Below, piece by piece: positions 21,911 through 34,412 of a stretch of 64,000 nucleotides of DNA. Each line of letters opens with the position of its first letter. Position 1 is the stretch's first letter. The stretch lies in assembly GCA_016081115.2 (NCBI GenBank), contig JABTTQ020001785.1:310001-374000 (forward strand), written 5' to 3'. The position numbers and the translations under genes are program-made. A model generated the notes under the pieces. That model had not been told where the DNA came from, did no database searches, and worked only from the letters and a program-made list of their open reading frames with translations. Origin of the DNA: Rehmannia glutinosa (taxonomy: Eukaryota; Streptophyta; Magnoliopsida; Lamiales; Orobanchaceae).

Positions 21911-22881
21911 CCTGGCTACTAGAGCTCACTTCTCAAGTTCTTGGATTTGATCACGAAACCCTCCAACAAACTTGATACTTAGTTCGACTTTGAACCTTTC
22001 TACAATCCTTCAACTTGGAAAGTAGACCCTTTTGATTTTCAAATGTTTTCCTTTTCAACTGATTAAAGTTGTCTCTCCTTCACAACTTTGTTGGATCGAG
22101 TTTCTTTGAGTTTTAGGCTTGAGGAATGTCTTGATAAGCTTTGAGAACTTGCAAGTTAATTGCTTGAATAGTGCTTAAAAAGTTTGTGTCATTCGTAACC
22201 TTTTCTCAATAGCTTCCTCGGCCTTTTATAGTGCACATTTGAGATTTGCCCATTGAAGAGATAGGCTAGTTTCAAATGTCACTTTGTGTTCGTTGGCTTG
22301 TCTTGTCTTGGTCTGCAGCCTTTGTGATGTTGACCTTTCCTCGTATTAAATGGCATTCCATCTTTGCAGGTTCTGACACAAAGATGCAGTGTTTCCCATT
22401 GGCTCATTCCTTTTGCACAATTCTGGGCCAAACACTTTAAGACCTGGCAGCTTGATATATTACTATATCGAGTAATATTCTTGACTTTATTCAACGGATC
22501 TAAGTCAGTTGTTTTCACTTGACTGATGCCTTTACCCCAGGTGACTTGAGTCTGCTCCAATCATAGGATTGACTCAACTATCACTTCAACTGAAAGACTT
22601 GGCTTCTTGAGTTGTCTTGACTGACACTTCTTACAGTTGTTCCTCAGCTGACTCTCCTTCAGTCGAGTCCTTGATTTCCTTCCTGGCCATACTCAGCTGA
22701 CACACAACAGAGTCTTTATTCAGTCTGCAGTTATCTTCTTGTAATCTTAACTTAGCTGGCTTAACTCATCTCTTCTAGTCCTATCTATTACAATACAGAA
22801 TTACAAGGAAAATGGGGTGCCAACTTCCTAGTCTAAGTTTTACATGGTATCATCAAAATCTAACAAATAAATTTCCTAACA
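21911..22881 (-). repeat. Family B copia 3' LTR, truncated
   Basis: The element-proximal end is intact (plus reading ends AATTTCCTAACA, next to the PPT). About 970 bp match the LTRs at 34413 and 35943. The distal third is lost at the junction with the gypsy LTR. A TATA box (CTTTTATAG in plus reading) is at about 22232. Confidence 0.88.
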
Positions 22882-23180
22882 ATTTCCCCCTTTTTGATGA
22901 TGCCAAAACTTAAAACATTCAACGTAAGTAAACAGCAAACATACAAGCAGTGTAGTAACAAAGAATGTATGCTTTTGAATAATCATTTTATTGATCATAG
23001 CATTCTTGTCCTTTACAAAGTTTTTTACAATAAGTATCAGAGCTTTATACAAGTATGACAATACAACGTATATCTAAGCTAAGATACATAGAGAGTGAAA
23101 ATTACAGGGAAATTCACAGAGCTATTACAGAAGACTTACATTTATGTATTTACAAGTAAAATACATGAAGGGGTTCGCAG
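22882..23180 (-). other. Family B PPT and 3' non-coding region
   Basis: The minus-strand PPT AAAAAGGGGGAAAT (complement of 22882-22895) precedes the LTR. It is followed by about 285 bp with no ORF that also appear in the plus-strand copy at 9111-9430. Confidence 0.82.
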
Positions 23181-26100
23181 CACACTTCAATGTCTTTGTT
23201 GCTTCCTTCTTCTCTCTTCATCTTCAGCCCTCTTCATGTCATCCTCTGGTCTTATTCTTTTCCTCTCTTCTTCCTCTTTCTTTTTCTTCTCATAAGCTCG
23301 TTTAGCAGCAGGGTCATCCCTTCGCTGCCCTCCAGCCATTTTCTGTTCGCCCTTTCATTCTCTTCCTCTTGCCTTCTATTGGCTTCAGCTAGCTTGCGTG
23401 CAACCTCAAGATTAGCAAGATGGTCATGTCCAGCCCAGTATGGGATCCCTTTCTTCTGTGGATCAACATACGTAACATCCTTTGGTCTTGGCCGTGGTTG
23501 AGAACCTCTTCCACTGCCACCATGTCTTCCCCGTCCTGACTCAGCTCCTCTTCCTCTGGGAGTATACTGTATTGGAGCCTTTCACTTTCCAGCTGAGTGA
23601 CTGGTGGAAGTTGGATGCTTGTCAGCTGATTTGCATACATCCAATCCCTTCTCCCAATACACATCCCACGCTTGAGGCAGAGTCATTCCTTGAAAGCAAC
23701 CTTCTGCTTCTAGAGTTTGAAACTCCTCTAAAGATCTAGGCTCAGATCCAGCATCAGGCACAATAATGTCTTCCGGGGGCTTGATCGCAGCATAGTCCTT
23801 TCCGGCTGGAGGACCACCATATTGCTTCATGATTTCTTGAACGCGAGCTGACTGCTTCTCAGCTATGTCCTTGAATGCAGCTTCAATGGCCTTCCTTTTA
23901 TCTTTCATGGCCAACTCAGCTCTCTCAATGGGTATGTTCTGGGGTAGCTTGCTGAGAATGGAAGTTGTGACTTCACCTAGCTGTGGGGTTTCAGCATACA
24001 TCAATTTTAAAGGAAGATTTTTGGTTAAACTTTCTTCCCCCTTAGCTTTGTCACCTCCTTTCTTCGCCTCCTCCTTCAATCCCTTTAGGGCCTCATCTTC
24101 CCACTTTTTGGCATCATCACCAAATGAAAGGGTTAGCCCAGGGAATAAGCCACTTAGAGTGGGATTTTCGAAACTCTGAGTGAGTAGCCTTCAACTCGGC
24201 TGTCACCAGCTTCATTTCAGCCATAAGAAGACTAACTTGTCATTCATGTTGTTCTCTAGTCGAGTGATCTCAGCCTGGTGAAAGTGCTTAAGTAGCTCCA
24301 TATCCGACTTGTGAGAGGTTTCCATCCTTACCATGTACTCCTTCATTCTCTGTTGATACATAGAAGTGTCCGCACTCCATACAAGCATCTTGGCAAATAA
24401 GGCCTTGAAGTAACGGACCTGCTCTGAACGCATGGCTGTCTACTATGCATCCCATTCCCTTATTCGAACGATAATCCCTCTCAAATCTGTTGTGAGGGTA
24501 ACATCCCGATTGTCCAATCTCAGATCCAGAGATGCCTGGTGGCGTTCCATCTTCTCAATCTTTTCACAGATCTTCTTGAAGGCTTCACGGAACTCGGCTG
24601 TCGGATTGGACTCAGCTTTCGGCCACACTACATCAAAGTTACAGTCCATTGGCATAATCAAATCTATAGGAATAACGGGCTCTTTATGCACGGTATATTT
24701 TTCTTGGTCTCTGGCAGATTCTTCCTCCATATCGGGTAATTCAGCAGTGAATGGGAACATATCCTCAAAAACATCATTGCGTACAAAGGGTATCCCAGAA
24801 GCTTCACTTTAGGGGTCTTGACCTTGAAGTTCCTGCAATGATCCAGCTCTTTGCGCCTCGGCTGCGGCAGCATCATCGGCAGATGTTGGTGCAGCTGTGG
24901 AAGCCTGCGATTGAGCTATTGGAGTCATTCTTCTTTGATTTTGTGGTAACTGCGCGGTGACTCTGTCCTTTATTTGGAGCGATTGTAAGTGTTTGCTCGG
25001 TCGAGCCTCATTTGTCTTAACAGGCGTCTTTTGTCTCAGTGTGTTTTCCAATTGAGTAACCATTTCCTCGCTGATTCATCAGCGTCATCGGAGTCTGATG
25101 TGGCCTTTGGGGTTGGCTCATCATCAAAATTGAATCTCATTCGAGTTGTCTTATCACTGACATGGCTCTGAGATTTAAGAACATCCTTAGCCTTGTCCAT
25201 CAAAGAATCTTCAGGGTGTGTGGACTCGGCTTCATCCTCTAATCCCGAAAATGATGTGTCTATGTGCTATTGGGAATCATGAAGGGCGTTGATCTCCTCT
25301 TCTGCAGCAGCTCCTTCAAGTTGAGGAATTTTCTGTTCATTTTGCTCTTTACCTAGGGAAGTCTCAACCTCCCTTAGGCCTTCATTATCCCCAGCAGTCT
25401 CAACCGTTGTAGGGCCTTCTACAATCCCTTCGACAGACTCAGCTGTCTTAGGGTCTTCAATGGTGGCATCCTTCAGAGTCTCAACTCCTTGGATTGCACT
25501 TTCATGGCCCGAGTCTCAACTCCCAGGGCCCCTCCATCCTTTGCCTTAGCTGCAGCAGCAGCTTCATCGACCTTCATAGCAGTTGACATCTCAGCTGAGA
25601 CAGACTCAACTGTCTGAGCGTCTTTAATGTCACTCTGCAGCTCAATGATATTCTCTCATTCGCCTCCTAACTTCTTTGTTTTGTCTCCCACAGCATCCTC
25701 CGACCCTGCTGTGGTGGAGAGAGTTTCCCTCTCAGCTGGCGCACCAGCTGAGTGAACGATGATGGGGTCACTCTACTCCTGAGACACGGCTGTTTTTTTC
25801 TTTGAGTGTTCAGCCGTAAGGGCAGGTGTCTCAACACCTACTTCAGGGTTAGGATTAGCTTGGGTGCCCAAATTTCCAGCTTCATCGCATTTCCCTTGGA
25901 GCCATCTTCAGACTGCATGGGGGACGTGGTTTCAGCAATAACAGAGGCAATCTGATGTGCCACTCCCAAAGGATCAGTCCTAGGAGAGACTTTGGACGAC
26001 TCTCCTGGACCTTCGTAAAGACTCATCTCGTGCATGGCTCTTGACTCTCGAGTGGCCTGCTCTAACTCGGCCTTCTCTGCTGCAGCAACAGGGTCCATCT

Positions 26101-27887
26101 CCTCCATGTCACTATCAGTAGACTCATGGATGTGCTCATATGTCCCTGTTTGCAGACATATCTTGGATTTCTCAAGGCTCGCTCGCTCCTCGCCTTTCTC
26201 CTCCTCTTCCTCCTTGATGAGTGAAGAGTTTCCATAAACTTCTTCATTGAGGGCAAATTGATGATTGCATGTCCAAGGAACCTAAGAAGCTCTTCCTCCT
26301 CCTCAATATACTCAGTATGAGCAAACTGTTTCCTTGAATAATCCAGCTTCCATGCCATCCATTTCCTCAGTCTGCGCTGAATGTCTGGGTAGACTGGAGA
26401 GTACATTATAAGATCATCATTATCTTCCTCTCGGTTCTCCGGAATGGTAGTTGGAGGGGCTTGCTCCTCCTCAGACTCAACTGCATCTGTCTGAGGGGGT
26501 AAGACAACCTGTTCTTCAACGGGTTTGGTTGTCTCAGCTGCTTCAGTTTCCACAGCTATCTCCCGCACAGTTGGGTTTTTAATACTTTGCTGATCAGCAT
26601 CAGCAGTCTTCTCATGCTCAATAGCTTTTTCTTGCGACTGATCTTCTTGAGCATCAGCAGTCTCACTTATTTTCTTTGGCTGAGTACCAGACTCGGCTAT
26701 TTTCTCAGATCCATACTTCTTGAACAGTTGTCTTCTCTTAGTGGCAACCAACGGAATCTCTGGTTCCACTCCAGTAGGCTCTTCAATAGTGAAGGCATGT
26801 CTTTCAATAGAAGCTTTTGCAGCTGCCTTCCTTGACTTAGAAGTGCGCTTCTACTTTATGACTGGTGAGGGAATACGGGATTCCTCCTCAGTCTCGGCTG
26901 CGGGGGCAGGGGTTTGGGCTGCTTGGGCAGGTGTATCGGCTGCGTGGGCAGGAGCTTTGGGTTTGGCTGCGGGGGCAGGTGCCTTCTTCGACTTGGCTGT
27001 TGGGGCAGGGGTAGGCTTAGATGTCGTAGCTCTCTTCTTAGATGTTGGCTTTGGAGAGAGAGCTGGAGAGGTCTCAGTTGTGTCTTCAGTAGGGTCAGCT
27101 GATTCCCCCTCACTTGTATTTGCCTTTCTTGCATGGGCCTTCTTCTGCGCACCAGAGAGGTTTGCCTTGAACTTCCTCTTGTTGGAATGGAACGGCTTTC
27201 CATGGCGCAGTGCGATCCCCTTTACTTTCATCAAATGGCCAATGACAAGGCCATATCCTAGCGAACATCCAAAGATCCCATCCTCCTTGTAGGACCGGTT
27301 GATCACGTTCTGGCACACTCGGCTGAAGACAAACTCATCCCAGTTCACCTTCTTATCTTGCATGATTCCCGCCATCACAATCAGCTTAGTCTTGGACAGC
27401 TGATTGAAACTCCCAAACTTCATGTCAATGCACTTGGACACGATGTCCATCAACTTATGATAGTCTTCCTTCAGGAAGTCCTTCTTAGTTGTATACACAG
27501 CTTTAGCAGCATACTCCGGCTTGGCAACTTCCTTCCAAGCGGTAGCTAAGTCAACATCCTTCTCAGCGATGTATTTCATCCCTTCAGCGGGCAAAAAGCA
27601 GTGCTCATCAAGGTCCTTTGCAGTGATTTTAATGACCTTGATGTGGACGGATGAACGGGTTTCATCGTCTTGCACCTCCGCATTCACGTAAAACATAGCC
27701 ACTTCTTCCAGGTAAGTGTGTGTGAACTGCATCCATAGAAAGTCCTTCAGACCGGACTTTTCCAGTTCCTCAGCTATCTTCTTCACAAGGGCACCGTCAA
27801 CGCGCTGCTTGACAAACCAGCAAAGTCCACAGACGCTCCGGTGTGGATCTTCTCAGATAACAATGCGAAATCGTGATTTGCTGCCAT
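23181..27887 (-). pseudogene. Sirevirus-type extra ORF (env-like position), broken
   Basis: A large minus-strand reading region starts at Met 27887 (MetAlaAlaAsnHisAspPhe) and is broken by frameshifts, the first near 27790. The N-terminal third (27786 to about 27150) resembles the plant-specific 'putative plant transposon protein' domain found in copia extra ORFs. Next comes an Ala/Pro/Lys-rich low-complexity stretch (27060-26860), then acidic, Gln/Glu-rich segments (26770-24700), and a charged coiled coil with repeated Arg-Lys-Glu blocks at the C-terminus (24080-23190). It lies between RNase H and the 3' LTR, the position of the Sirevirus envelope-like ORF. No signal peptide or membrane helix is evident, so a true envelope role is not supported. 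A decayed sister copy is at 5905-9110. Confidence 0.78.
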
Positions 27888-28443
27888 TTCTAGAACTTTT
27901 AACCAATTGAAAATACGAAAAGTGAACTTGAAGAACTAGGGTTTTGAACTTGGTTGCAGAGAGAATAAGCTTTCTTACTGAAGACGAGTAAGTTTGCGTG
28001 AGGAGAGAGAAAATGAAATTTCGTAAATATGGGATATGAAAGGACAATTTTTGAAATTTGAAAAAAGTTTGATCGAAATCAACGGTCAAGATTAAGCCTT
28101 CAAAGCCGCATTAATTTCCCCATATTAAATGCAGCAGCATTTATATCCAATCATATGGTTCTTTGTGCGGCTTTATATCTTGTGATCATAATTATCTTTG
28201 ATGTCATCCTTAAAAACATTCGCTCAATTAAAACGATGCGTTTTTGTCACTTAGCTCATAAATGATTCAGCTTTCTTCCAAAGTGACTTAGCTTTGCTTC
28301 TCTCTTCACATAATACTCGGTTTTGACTAACTCGTCTGATTGACTTCCCGACTAAATTTGCATTTCACTTGGCTGAAATGTGAAACTTGCTTATTTTCCA
28401 TTTTCTCATCTTCTTTCTCTGCTGATTGAGTCTTCTGAGTAAT
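27888..28443 (-). other. Spacer between RNase H and the extra ORF
   Basis: No coding potential is recognised. On the minus strand it would be the leader of the extra ORF. AT-rich. Confidence 0.6.
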
Positions 28444-29658
28444 CTAGCTCAGCTCAATTGACCCTAACTCATTCTTGAGCTCTTCAAACCTTGATTCACA
28501 TAATGGCTTTGTGAATATGTCAGCTAACTGCTTATCAGTTGAGATGTATTCCAAAGTGATGTCTTTCTTTTCAACATGATCTCTTGTAAAATGATATCTG
28601 ACATCAATGTGTTTTGTTCTTGAGTGCAACACTAGATTCTGAGTGATTGCAATAGCACTAGTGTTATCACACATAATTGGAAAAATTAGAACTGCAATCG
28701 AACCGAATCGAGCCGAGCTTTTGAATGTTTGAGTTTGGCTCGTTTATTATCGAGTCGAACTCGAGCCTGAATTTATCGAACATGTTGATGGTTCACGAAC
28801 ATTTTCGAGCTTAATCGGTCCTAAACGAGCTTAGTAAATATTAATTATAAATTAAATTATTCTTCAATTTATTACAAAAGCAAAATTATATATGTCTGAA
28901 ACGCATAATATATTTACTAAAACTTATAATTTTATTCAAACAAATAAGTTTATTGAAATATTTTTATATTATCATAAGTAAAAATATAAAAAATTAAAAT
29001 TAAAGTCAAATTATTAGTTTAATTTATACGAGCTTACTATCGAGCCTATTAACGAACTTACTAAAGAGCCTGTTCACGAACTAACGAACCGAATATCTCT
29101 AAGTTTGAGGTTGGTTCATTTATTTTAATGAGCCTCGTTAAACGAACTCGAACGAGCTTTTATCGAATCGAGTTTCGAATAGCTCACGAGCGGCTTGGTT
29201 CATTTTCAGCCCTAATTGGAATCTCTTTTTCTTCAATATCATAATCTATCAGCTGTTGTCTCATCCATAAGACTTGGGCACACGGTGTGCCATGACTATG
29301 TACTGTACTGGTGTGGATGTAGCTATTGAATTTTGTTTCTTCTTTGAACCAAGAAACCAATCTATTTCAAGCATTTGACATGTACCTGAAGTACTTTTCC
29401 TGTCAACTCTACATCCAGCATAGTCTGGGCCTGAGTATCCTACCACCTTGAATCCTCCTTCCTTTGGATACCATAAGCCGACTTCCTGGCACCCTTCAAA
29501 TACCTTAGGAATTCTTAGCTGCAGTCATGTGGCTTTCTTTTGGTGCAGATTGAAATCTAGCACATACACCTACTACAAAGGTGATGTATGGCACATTTGA
29601 TGTTAGATATAGCAATGATCCAATAAGAACTCTATATCACGGTTTGATCATGACTTTG
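28444..29658 (-). pseudogene. Copia RNase H, family B, split by a MITE
   Basis: The C-terminal part (28444-28674) carries CysAspAsnThrSerAlaIle and ArgThrLysHisIleAspValArgTyrHisPhe and ends with AspIlePheThrLysProLeu, the usual copia RNase H end. The N-terminal part (29261-29446) has GlyTyrSerGlyProAspTyrAlaGlyCys and ArgLysSerThrSerGly. A 531-bp MITE separates them. More stops and a frameshift lie between 29446 and 29658. RNase H would remove the RNA template during reverse transcription; this copy is dead. Confidence 0.88.
28683..29213. mobile_element. hAT-type MITE, 531 bp, 8-bp target duplication
   Basis: AATTGGAA occurs on both sides (28675-28682 and 29214-29221), and removing the insert plus one copy restores the RNase H sequence. 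The ends are imperfect inverted repeats (left ...AGAACTGCAATCGAACC; right, reversed, AGGGCTGAAAATGAACC). The sub-terminal regions are rich in GAGC/GCTC words and the core is AT-rich. No transposase is present. Eight-base duplications are typical for hAT. Confidence 0.85.
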
Positions 29659-30527
29659 TCATCTCGCATCCATGTCCATCTTGATTGATGTATTAATAGG
29701 AATCTTTACAGAAGACTTTGCTTCCATACCAAATTTCTTCATCAAATCTCTGGTATACTTGGTTTGACTTATGAAGGTTCCATCCTTCAATTGCTTGACT
29801 TGAAGTCCTAAGAAGAAAATCAGCTTTCCCATCATGCTCATCTCAAATTTGCCTTGCATGAGGTTTGAGAACTTGTCACACATCTCTTTATTTGTGGAAC
29901 CAAAAATGATATCATCCACATATATTTGAACAAGCAGTATACTCTCTCCATCTTGAATCCTAAAGTGTGTTCTATCAACCTTGCCTTTGGTGAATCCATT
30001 GTCAGTTAGAAATTGAGACAATGTATCATACCATGCTCTTGGTGCTTGTTTCAATCCATATAATGCCTTTTTGAGCTTGTAGACCTTATCTCCAATAGTT
30101 TTCTGCTCAAAACCTGGAGGTTGTTCAACATAGACTTCTTCTAACAGTCCATTTAGAAATGCAGTCTTCACATCCATTTGATATACGGTGAAGTTCTTAT
30201 GTGCAACATAAGCAAGAAACATCCTTATTGCTTCCAATCTGGCAACAGGAGCAAAGGTTTCATCAAAATCTATACATTCTTCTTGTCAATACCCTTTGCT
30301 ACCAATCTTGCTTTGTTTCTTACAACAGATCCTTCCTCATTCATCTTGTTTCTGAAAACCCACTTAGTACCAATAACATTTTGGTGGGTTGGCCTTTGAA
30401 CTAATTCCCATACTTTGTTCCTTTCAAACTGGTTTAGCTCTTCTTGTATAGCCTGAATCCAATGTGTGTCTTCAAATGCTTGAGACACATCTTTAGGCTC
30501 TATTTGGGAAATAAAACAAGTGAACAT
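29659..30527 (-). pseudogene. Copia reverse transcriptase, family B, frameshifted
   Basis: Two minus-strand frames cover RT. 30270-30527 holds the N-terminal part with TrpValPheArgAsnLysMet and AlaArgLeuValAlaLysGly. 29659-30237 holds MetAspValLysThrAlaPheLeuAsnGly, TyrGlyLeuLysGlnAlaProArgAlaTrp and the catalytic TyrValAspAspIle at about 29910. A frameshift near 30260 separates them. RT copies element RNA into DNA in the cytoplasmic particle. Confidence 0.92.
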
Positions 30528-32830
30528 AGCTTCATGTTGTGCTCTGGATCTGGTTCTTATGCCATCTCTAAATCTCCAATGACTAACTAGGTGGATGGTC
30601 TCTGAGTCATCTCACATCCGGTTGGAGTAAGTCTGTTGGATTAGTCTCGCATGACTAAGTTGTCTTGAATGCTCTTTCATCTTCATTCGATTGTAGACGT
30701 TCACTGTGTCTCGAGATTCACTACCTCATCATCATCGGGGTTGAGTGCTCTCACGGTTTCAACATAAGGACTTTTAGCATAGTTGGGTGATTCAAACTTA
30801 TCGCCTAACTCATCAATGTCTTCTCCATTCACATTTGGTTCATCAAAAACCACATGGATAGACTCTCCGTGACCATAGTCCTCTGGTTCAGCACTCTATA
30901 GGCTTTACTCTCAGCTGAGTATCCTAAAAAGATACCTTCATCAGCTTTAGCATCAAAAGCCTTCAAATTATCCGTGCCATTATTATGGATAAAGCATTTA
31001 CATCCAAATATCTTGAAGTATCCAACATTTGGCTTTCTCCCTGTCCAAATCTCATAGGGAGTCTTGGTCAATTGCTTGTAAATCATGCATCTATTTTGAG
31101 TGTAGAAGATTGTATTTATAGCTTCACCCAAAATCTCTTAGGCAATCCGACCCTAACATTGTCCTTGCAGCTTCCTTGAGAGTTCTGTTTCTTCTTTCAG
31201 CTACTCCATTCTGCTGTGGAGTTCTTGCTGCTGATAACTCATGAACAATACCATTTTCAACACAATACTGAGTTATTATCCCATTGACAAACTCATTTCC
31301 CCTATCTGATCTTATCTTTATAATGGTTTGACTCTTCTCAATTTGAACTCTTCTCATCAGCTGAGGTAACTTCTGCAGTGTTTTCTTCTTTTTACACATG
31401 AAAATTGTCCATGTATATCTTGAATTATCATCCACCACTACTAAGGTGTATTTCTTTCCACTGATGCTAGCTGGCTCAACTGTACCAAATCAATCCATAT
31501 GCAATAGATGCAATATCCTTGTTGAAGAATGACTTTGCTTATCCTTGAATGATTATTTGATTTGATTTCCCATCTGACATGCATCACATATACTTTCTTT
31601 CTTGTACACTAAGTCTGGCAATCCTTCTACAAGATGACTCCTTGCAAGCTTGTTGATTGTCTTGAAATTCAGGTGACACAGCTTCTTGTGCCGCAGCCAA
31701 CTTGATTCGGGTGTGCTCTTTGCTAGCAGACATGTGATTGGTGTAAGAAGTAGACCAATCTACCACATACATATTCTTTTGCCTTGTACCTTGCAGCACT
31801 ATCTCATTGGATTCAACATCTTTGATCGGCATACTCCCATGTTGAATCCTGGGGTGGGCATTCGGGTCGGGTTTTGTGCACCGACCGGCCGATCGGATAA
31901 TACCCGACCGGATCGGGTATTTTTAAAAATATCGGGTTTCGGGTTACCCTAAACCCGAGTTCCAAAATACGGGTCGGGGATCGGGTATTTTAGGGAAAAC
32001 CCGAATACCGGTCGGTGCACCGATAATTTTTTTTAAAAAAATGGAAATTAAAAGCCTTGAGGCCTTGACACGATTGTTGACCCGGGAAGGTAAGCCTATT
32101 TCTCCATCTCTCAATTTCTTCCTCTCACTTAGCGGCCACGTGTGATGTTTTGTGTAATTATTTGGTAGATTTGTAGTTGGAATTTTTAAGAGTTGTTTGA
32201 AAATTGAAAAAGTTGAGTAGCCTTTGTCTTTTTTGTTTTACCTATCAGCCTTAGTTTTTTTTTTTTTTAATATTATATATTGATCAAAATGGGTGCCCAA
32301 ACCCATGTGCTCCTTACTTTAGCCGACAATATACTTGTTTTGTGGGCCCAAGAGTCAAGGCCTTATAGGGAGGACAAAAGTAAAAGGTGAGTGCAGGCCA
32401 AAAAAAAAACGTGAAAGAGTGGTACCCAAACCCGATTGATCGGGTACCGGTTTTTCGGAAACATCCAAACATCGTATCCGATTATCGGGCGATGGCGGGT
32501 AGCTATATTTACTACCCGACAATTTGGGCACCGACCCAATCCCGAAAACCCGACTACCCGACCCGATGCCCACCCCTATTGAATCTACATTGTAGCCCTT
32601 GTCACGAGTTGGTCGATACTTAGCGAGGTTGAAGTTGAGGCCTTCAACATAAGCAATATCGTGATTTCCAATCCATTTTTCTTGATGGAGCTTGTGCCTT
32701 TGATCTCCCCGGAGCTTCATTTCCTCCAAATATAACTTTAGCACCTCTAATCTCCTTGAATCTTGTGATTTTTCTTGTTTCTGTCATATGTCCGGAATGC
32801 GACCACTATCCATGTACCAGGTTCCTTGGC
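30528..32830 (-). pseudogene. Copia protease / integrase region, family B, broken
   Basis: From right to left: the protease active site AspSerGly, in TrpTyrMetAspSerGly, at about 32800-32818; the pre-integrase zinc-binding segment with a CysAspAlaCysGlnMetGlyAsn motif (31570-31830); the integrase core (31124-31438) with ArgSerAspArgGlyAsnGluPhe and ProGlnGlnAsnGlyValAlaGluArgArgAsn; and its C-terminal part (30829-31131) with a ThrGlyArgLysProAsnValGlyTyrPheLysIlePheGly stretch. Frameshifts separate the blocks and a MITE sits at 31850-32577. The linker 30528-30828 is degenerate. Confidence 0.88.
31850..32577. mobile_element. hAT-type MITE, about 727 bp
   Basis: Terminal inverted repeats GGGGTGGGCATTCGGGTCGG (left) and GGGGTGGGCATCGGGTCGGG (right end reversed) differ by one indel. 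TTGAATCC (31842-31849) and TTGAATCT (32579-32586) are a one-mismatch 8-bp duplication. There are many GGGTA/TACCC words near the ends and no transposase. Confidence 0.85.
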
Positions 32831-34285
32831 TTTCGAGTTGTTCCTTGAACTCGCAATCAAGGAAATCAATTTTTAGGTACCCATACTTATGCAGGTCCGG
32901 GGGTTAGTGCTATAAGATGTTCCAACCAACCTATAGCCCGGATGATCGACTCTAAGAGGTTGTCATCTATCGGTGCCATAATCATAATACACATTAGCAA
33001 ATTGCTTGGGGACTTTAGGATCATACGATTGTCTCTTTTGTCTATATGCCTGTGTGTGTGTGTTTCAAACAATTGCTTTCTTGGAATAGTTGTGGTATTT
33101 GTGAGTGTAGTGCTTGGGTGCATATGTGTGCGATAATAGCCCTTTTGCCTTTGGAATGACCTTTGCTGAGGTTTAGGTCTTTGCCATTTTGGCTTGTATT
33201 TCATAGGTCTTTGCTGATATTTCACATTATTCCAATCAGCTTGGTTTGGATAGTTTCTACCATTCCCATCATATGTATTTCTCTGATGAAATTTCTGGGG
33301 GTTTTGGTAGCTTTGTTTGCTTCTCACAGAGTATTTCCTGTTAGGAGTCTATTGAGGGACCTGTCTGGATTTCTTCTCAGTTGTCCCTTCAGCATACTCA
33401 ACTGGCTTATTTCCTTTCCCTTTATAACCAAGGCCAGTATGATTGTGATTGTGCTTTGGAGTGAATGTGGGTGCAGCATTTGGTGTTTTGGGTTTTTTGA
33501 ATGTTTCATTGCTTGAAGATCACTTTTCCAAAATCACTCTTGGAGTTTGATTATGAACAAAGAAATTAAATCATATGTCTGTCTTGTCTCCACATTCCTT
33601 TTGACTCATAATAAGTTCATCCAATGATTTGGATGCTTTTGTAAATGAGGCAATCACATTTTTAAGATCTTTTTCCCTCTTTTCTCGTAGCGACTAACTC
33701 GCTTATGATCTTGGCATTTTCAGCCTTCAGCTTAGTATTCTCATCATCTATGTGACTCAGAGTACTCAGCTCTTTTGTCAGCTGTGAGTTTTGGCTTTTA
33801 AGCTTGTTGTTTTCCTCGTTTAAGAGTGTGTGAGAGGTTTTAATGTGCTCAAAATCTTTCATCATTTTGCCTAATAAATCATAAAGATCTGTGGGTGATG
33901 AAGTGTGTGTATCACAGTCACTATCACTTGAATCAGAATGAGACAAGTTAGAGTGTACCTCATCTTCTTGATCTTGTTCTTTGGCAATGAGGCAGATCAT
34001 AGCCTCTTCCTCAGAATCACTGGAGTAGTCTGCTTCACTACTATCTGAGTTTGTTGCCTCTTTGCACTTGACTGGCTCAGCAGTCTCAGCAGCCAACATG
34101 GCTTTCTTTTCTTGTCTTCCTTCCCTAAAGACTTTTCTTTCTTCTTCATTCCTATACTTGTTGACTGGTGGATAGGAACAGTCAACTGCAAAATGTCCTG
34201 GTTGTCTGCAATTCCAACACAGGTTCTCAACTCTTTGATCAGCTCTATCTATTTTTTGATTATCAGCTTTCTGATAATCAGCTCT
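32831..34285 (-). pseudogene. Copia Gag, family B, C-terminal half
   Basis: Minus-strand Gag downstream half. The zinc knuckle CWNCRQPGHFAVDC is at about 34186-34227. Next comes a Ser/Asp/Glu-rich acidic stretch (33890-34060) and a coiled coil with Asn/Lys/Leu heptads (33662-33880). A Gln/Arg/Lys-rich basic segment (33170-33327) leads to the protease. Coiled coils in Gag are a Sirevirus trait. The N-terminal half is absent: at 34286 the sequence jumps into LTR. A matching N-terminal half is at 12273-13205. Several frameshifts. Confidence 0.85.
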
Positions 34286-34412
34286 TTAGAAGGAGGGGTT
34301 GAATAAACCTTACCAAATTTTCGATTTTAGTCCTTTTAAATTGTTCAACAGAGTTGACTCAAATCAGTTGTGTCCTTGGGGGACAGCTAAGTTGGCTATT
34401 AAGCTAAGTTAA
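34286..34412 (-). repeat. Family B LTR fragment joined to gag
   Basis: It starts inside the LTR (GAAGGAGGGGTTGAATAAACC) after CAGCTCTTTAGAAGG, where gag and LTR share a few bases. It covers about 125 bp and ends in GCTAAGTTAA where the next LTR starts. Confidence 0.82.

Noticed and set aside
26851..27292. Overlapping plus-strand ORF rich in Gly/Ala
   Set aside because: It is the antisense of the Ala/Pro-rich linker of the extra ORF.
23181..27887. True retroviral envelope gene
   Set aside because: No signal peptide, cleavage site or membrane anchor is visible; only the position fits.
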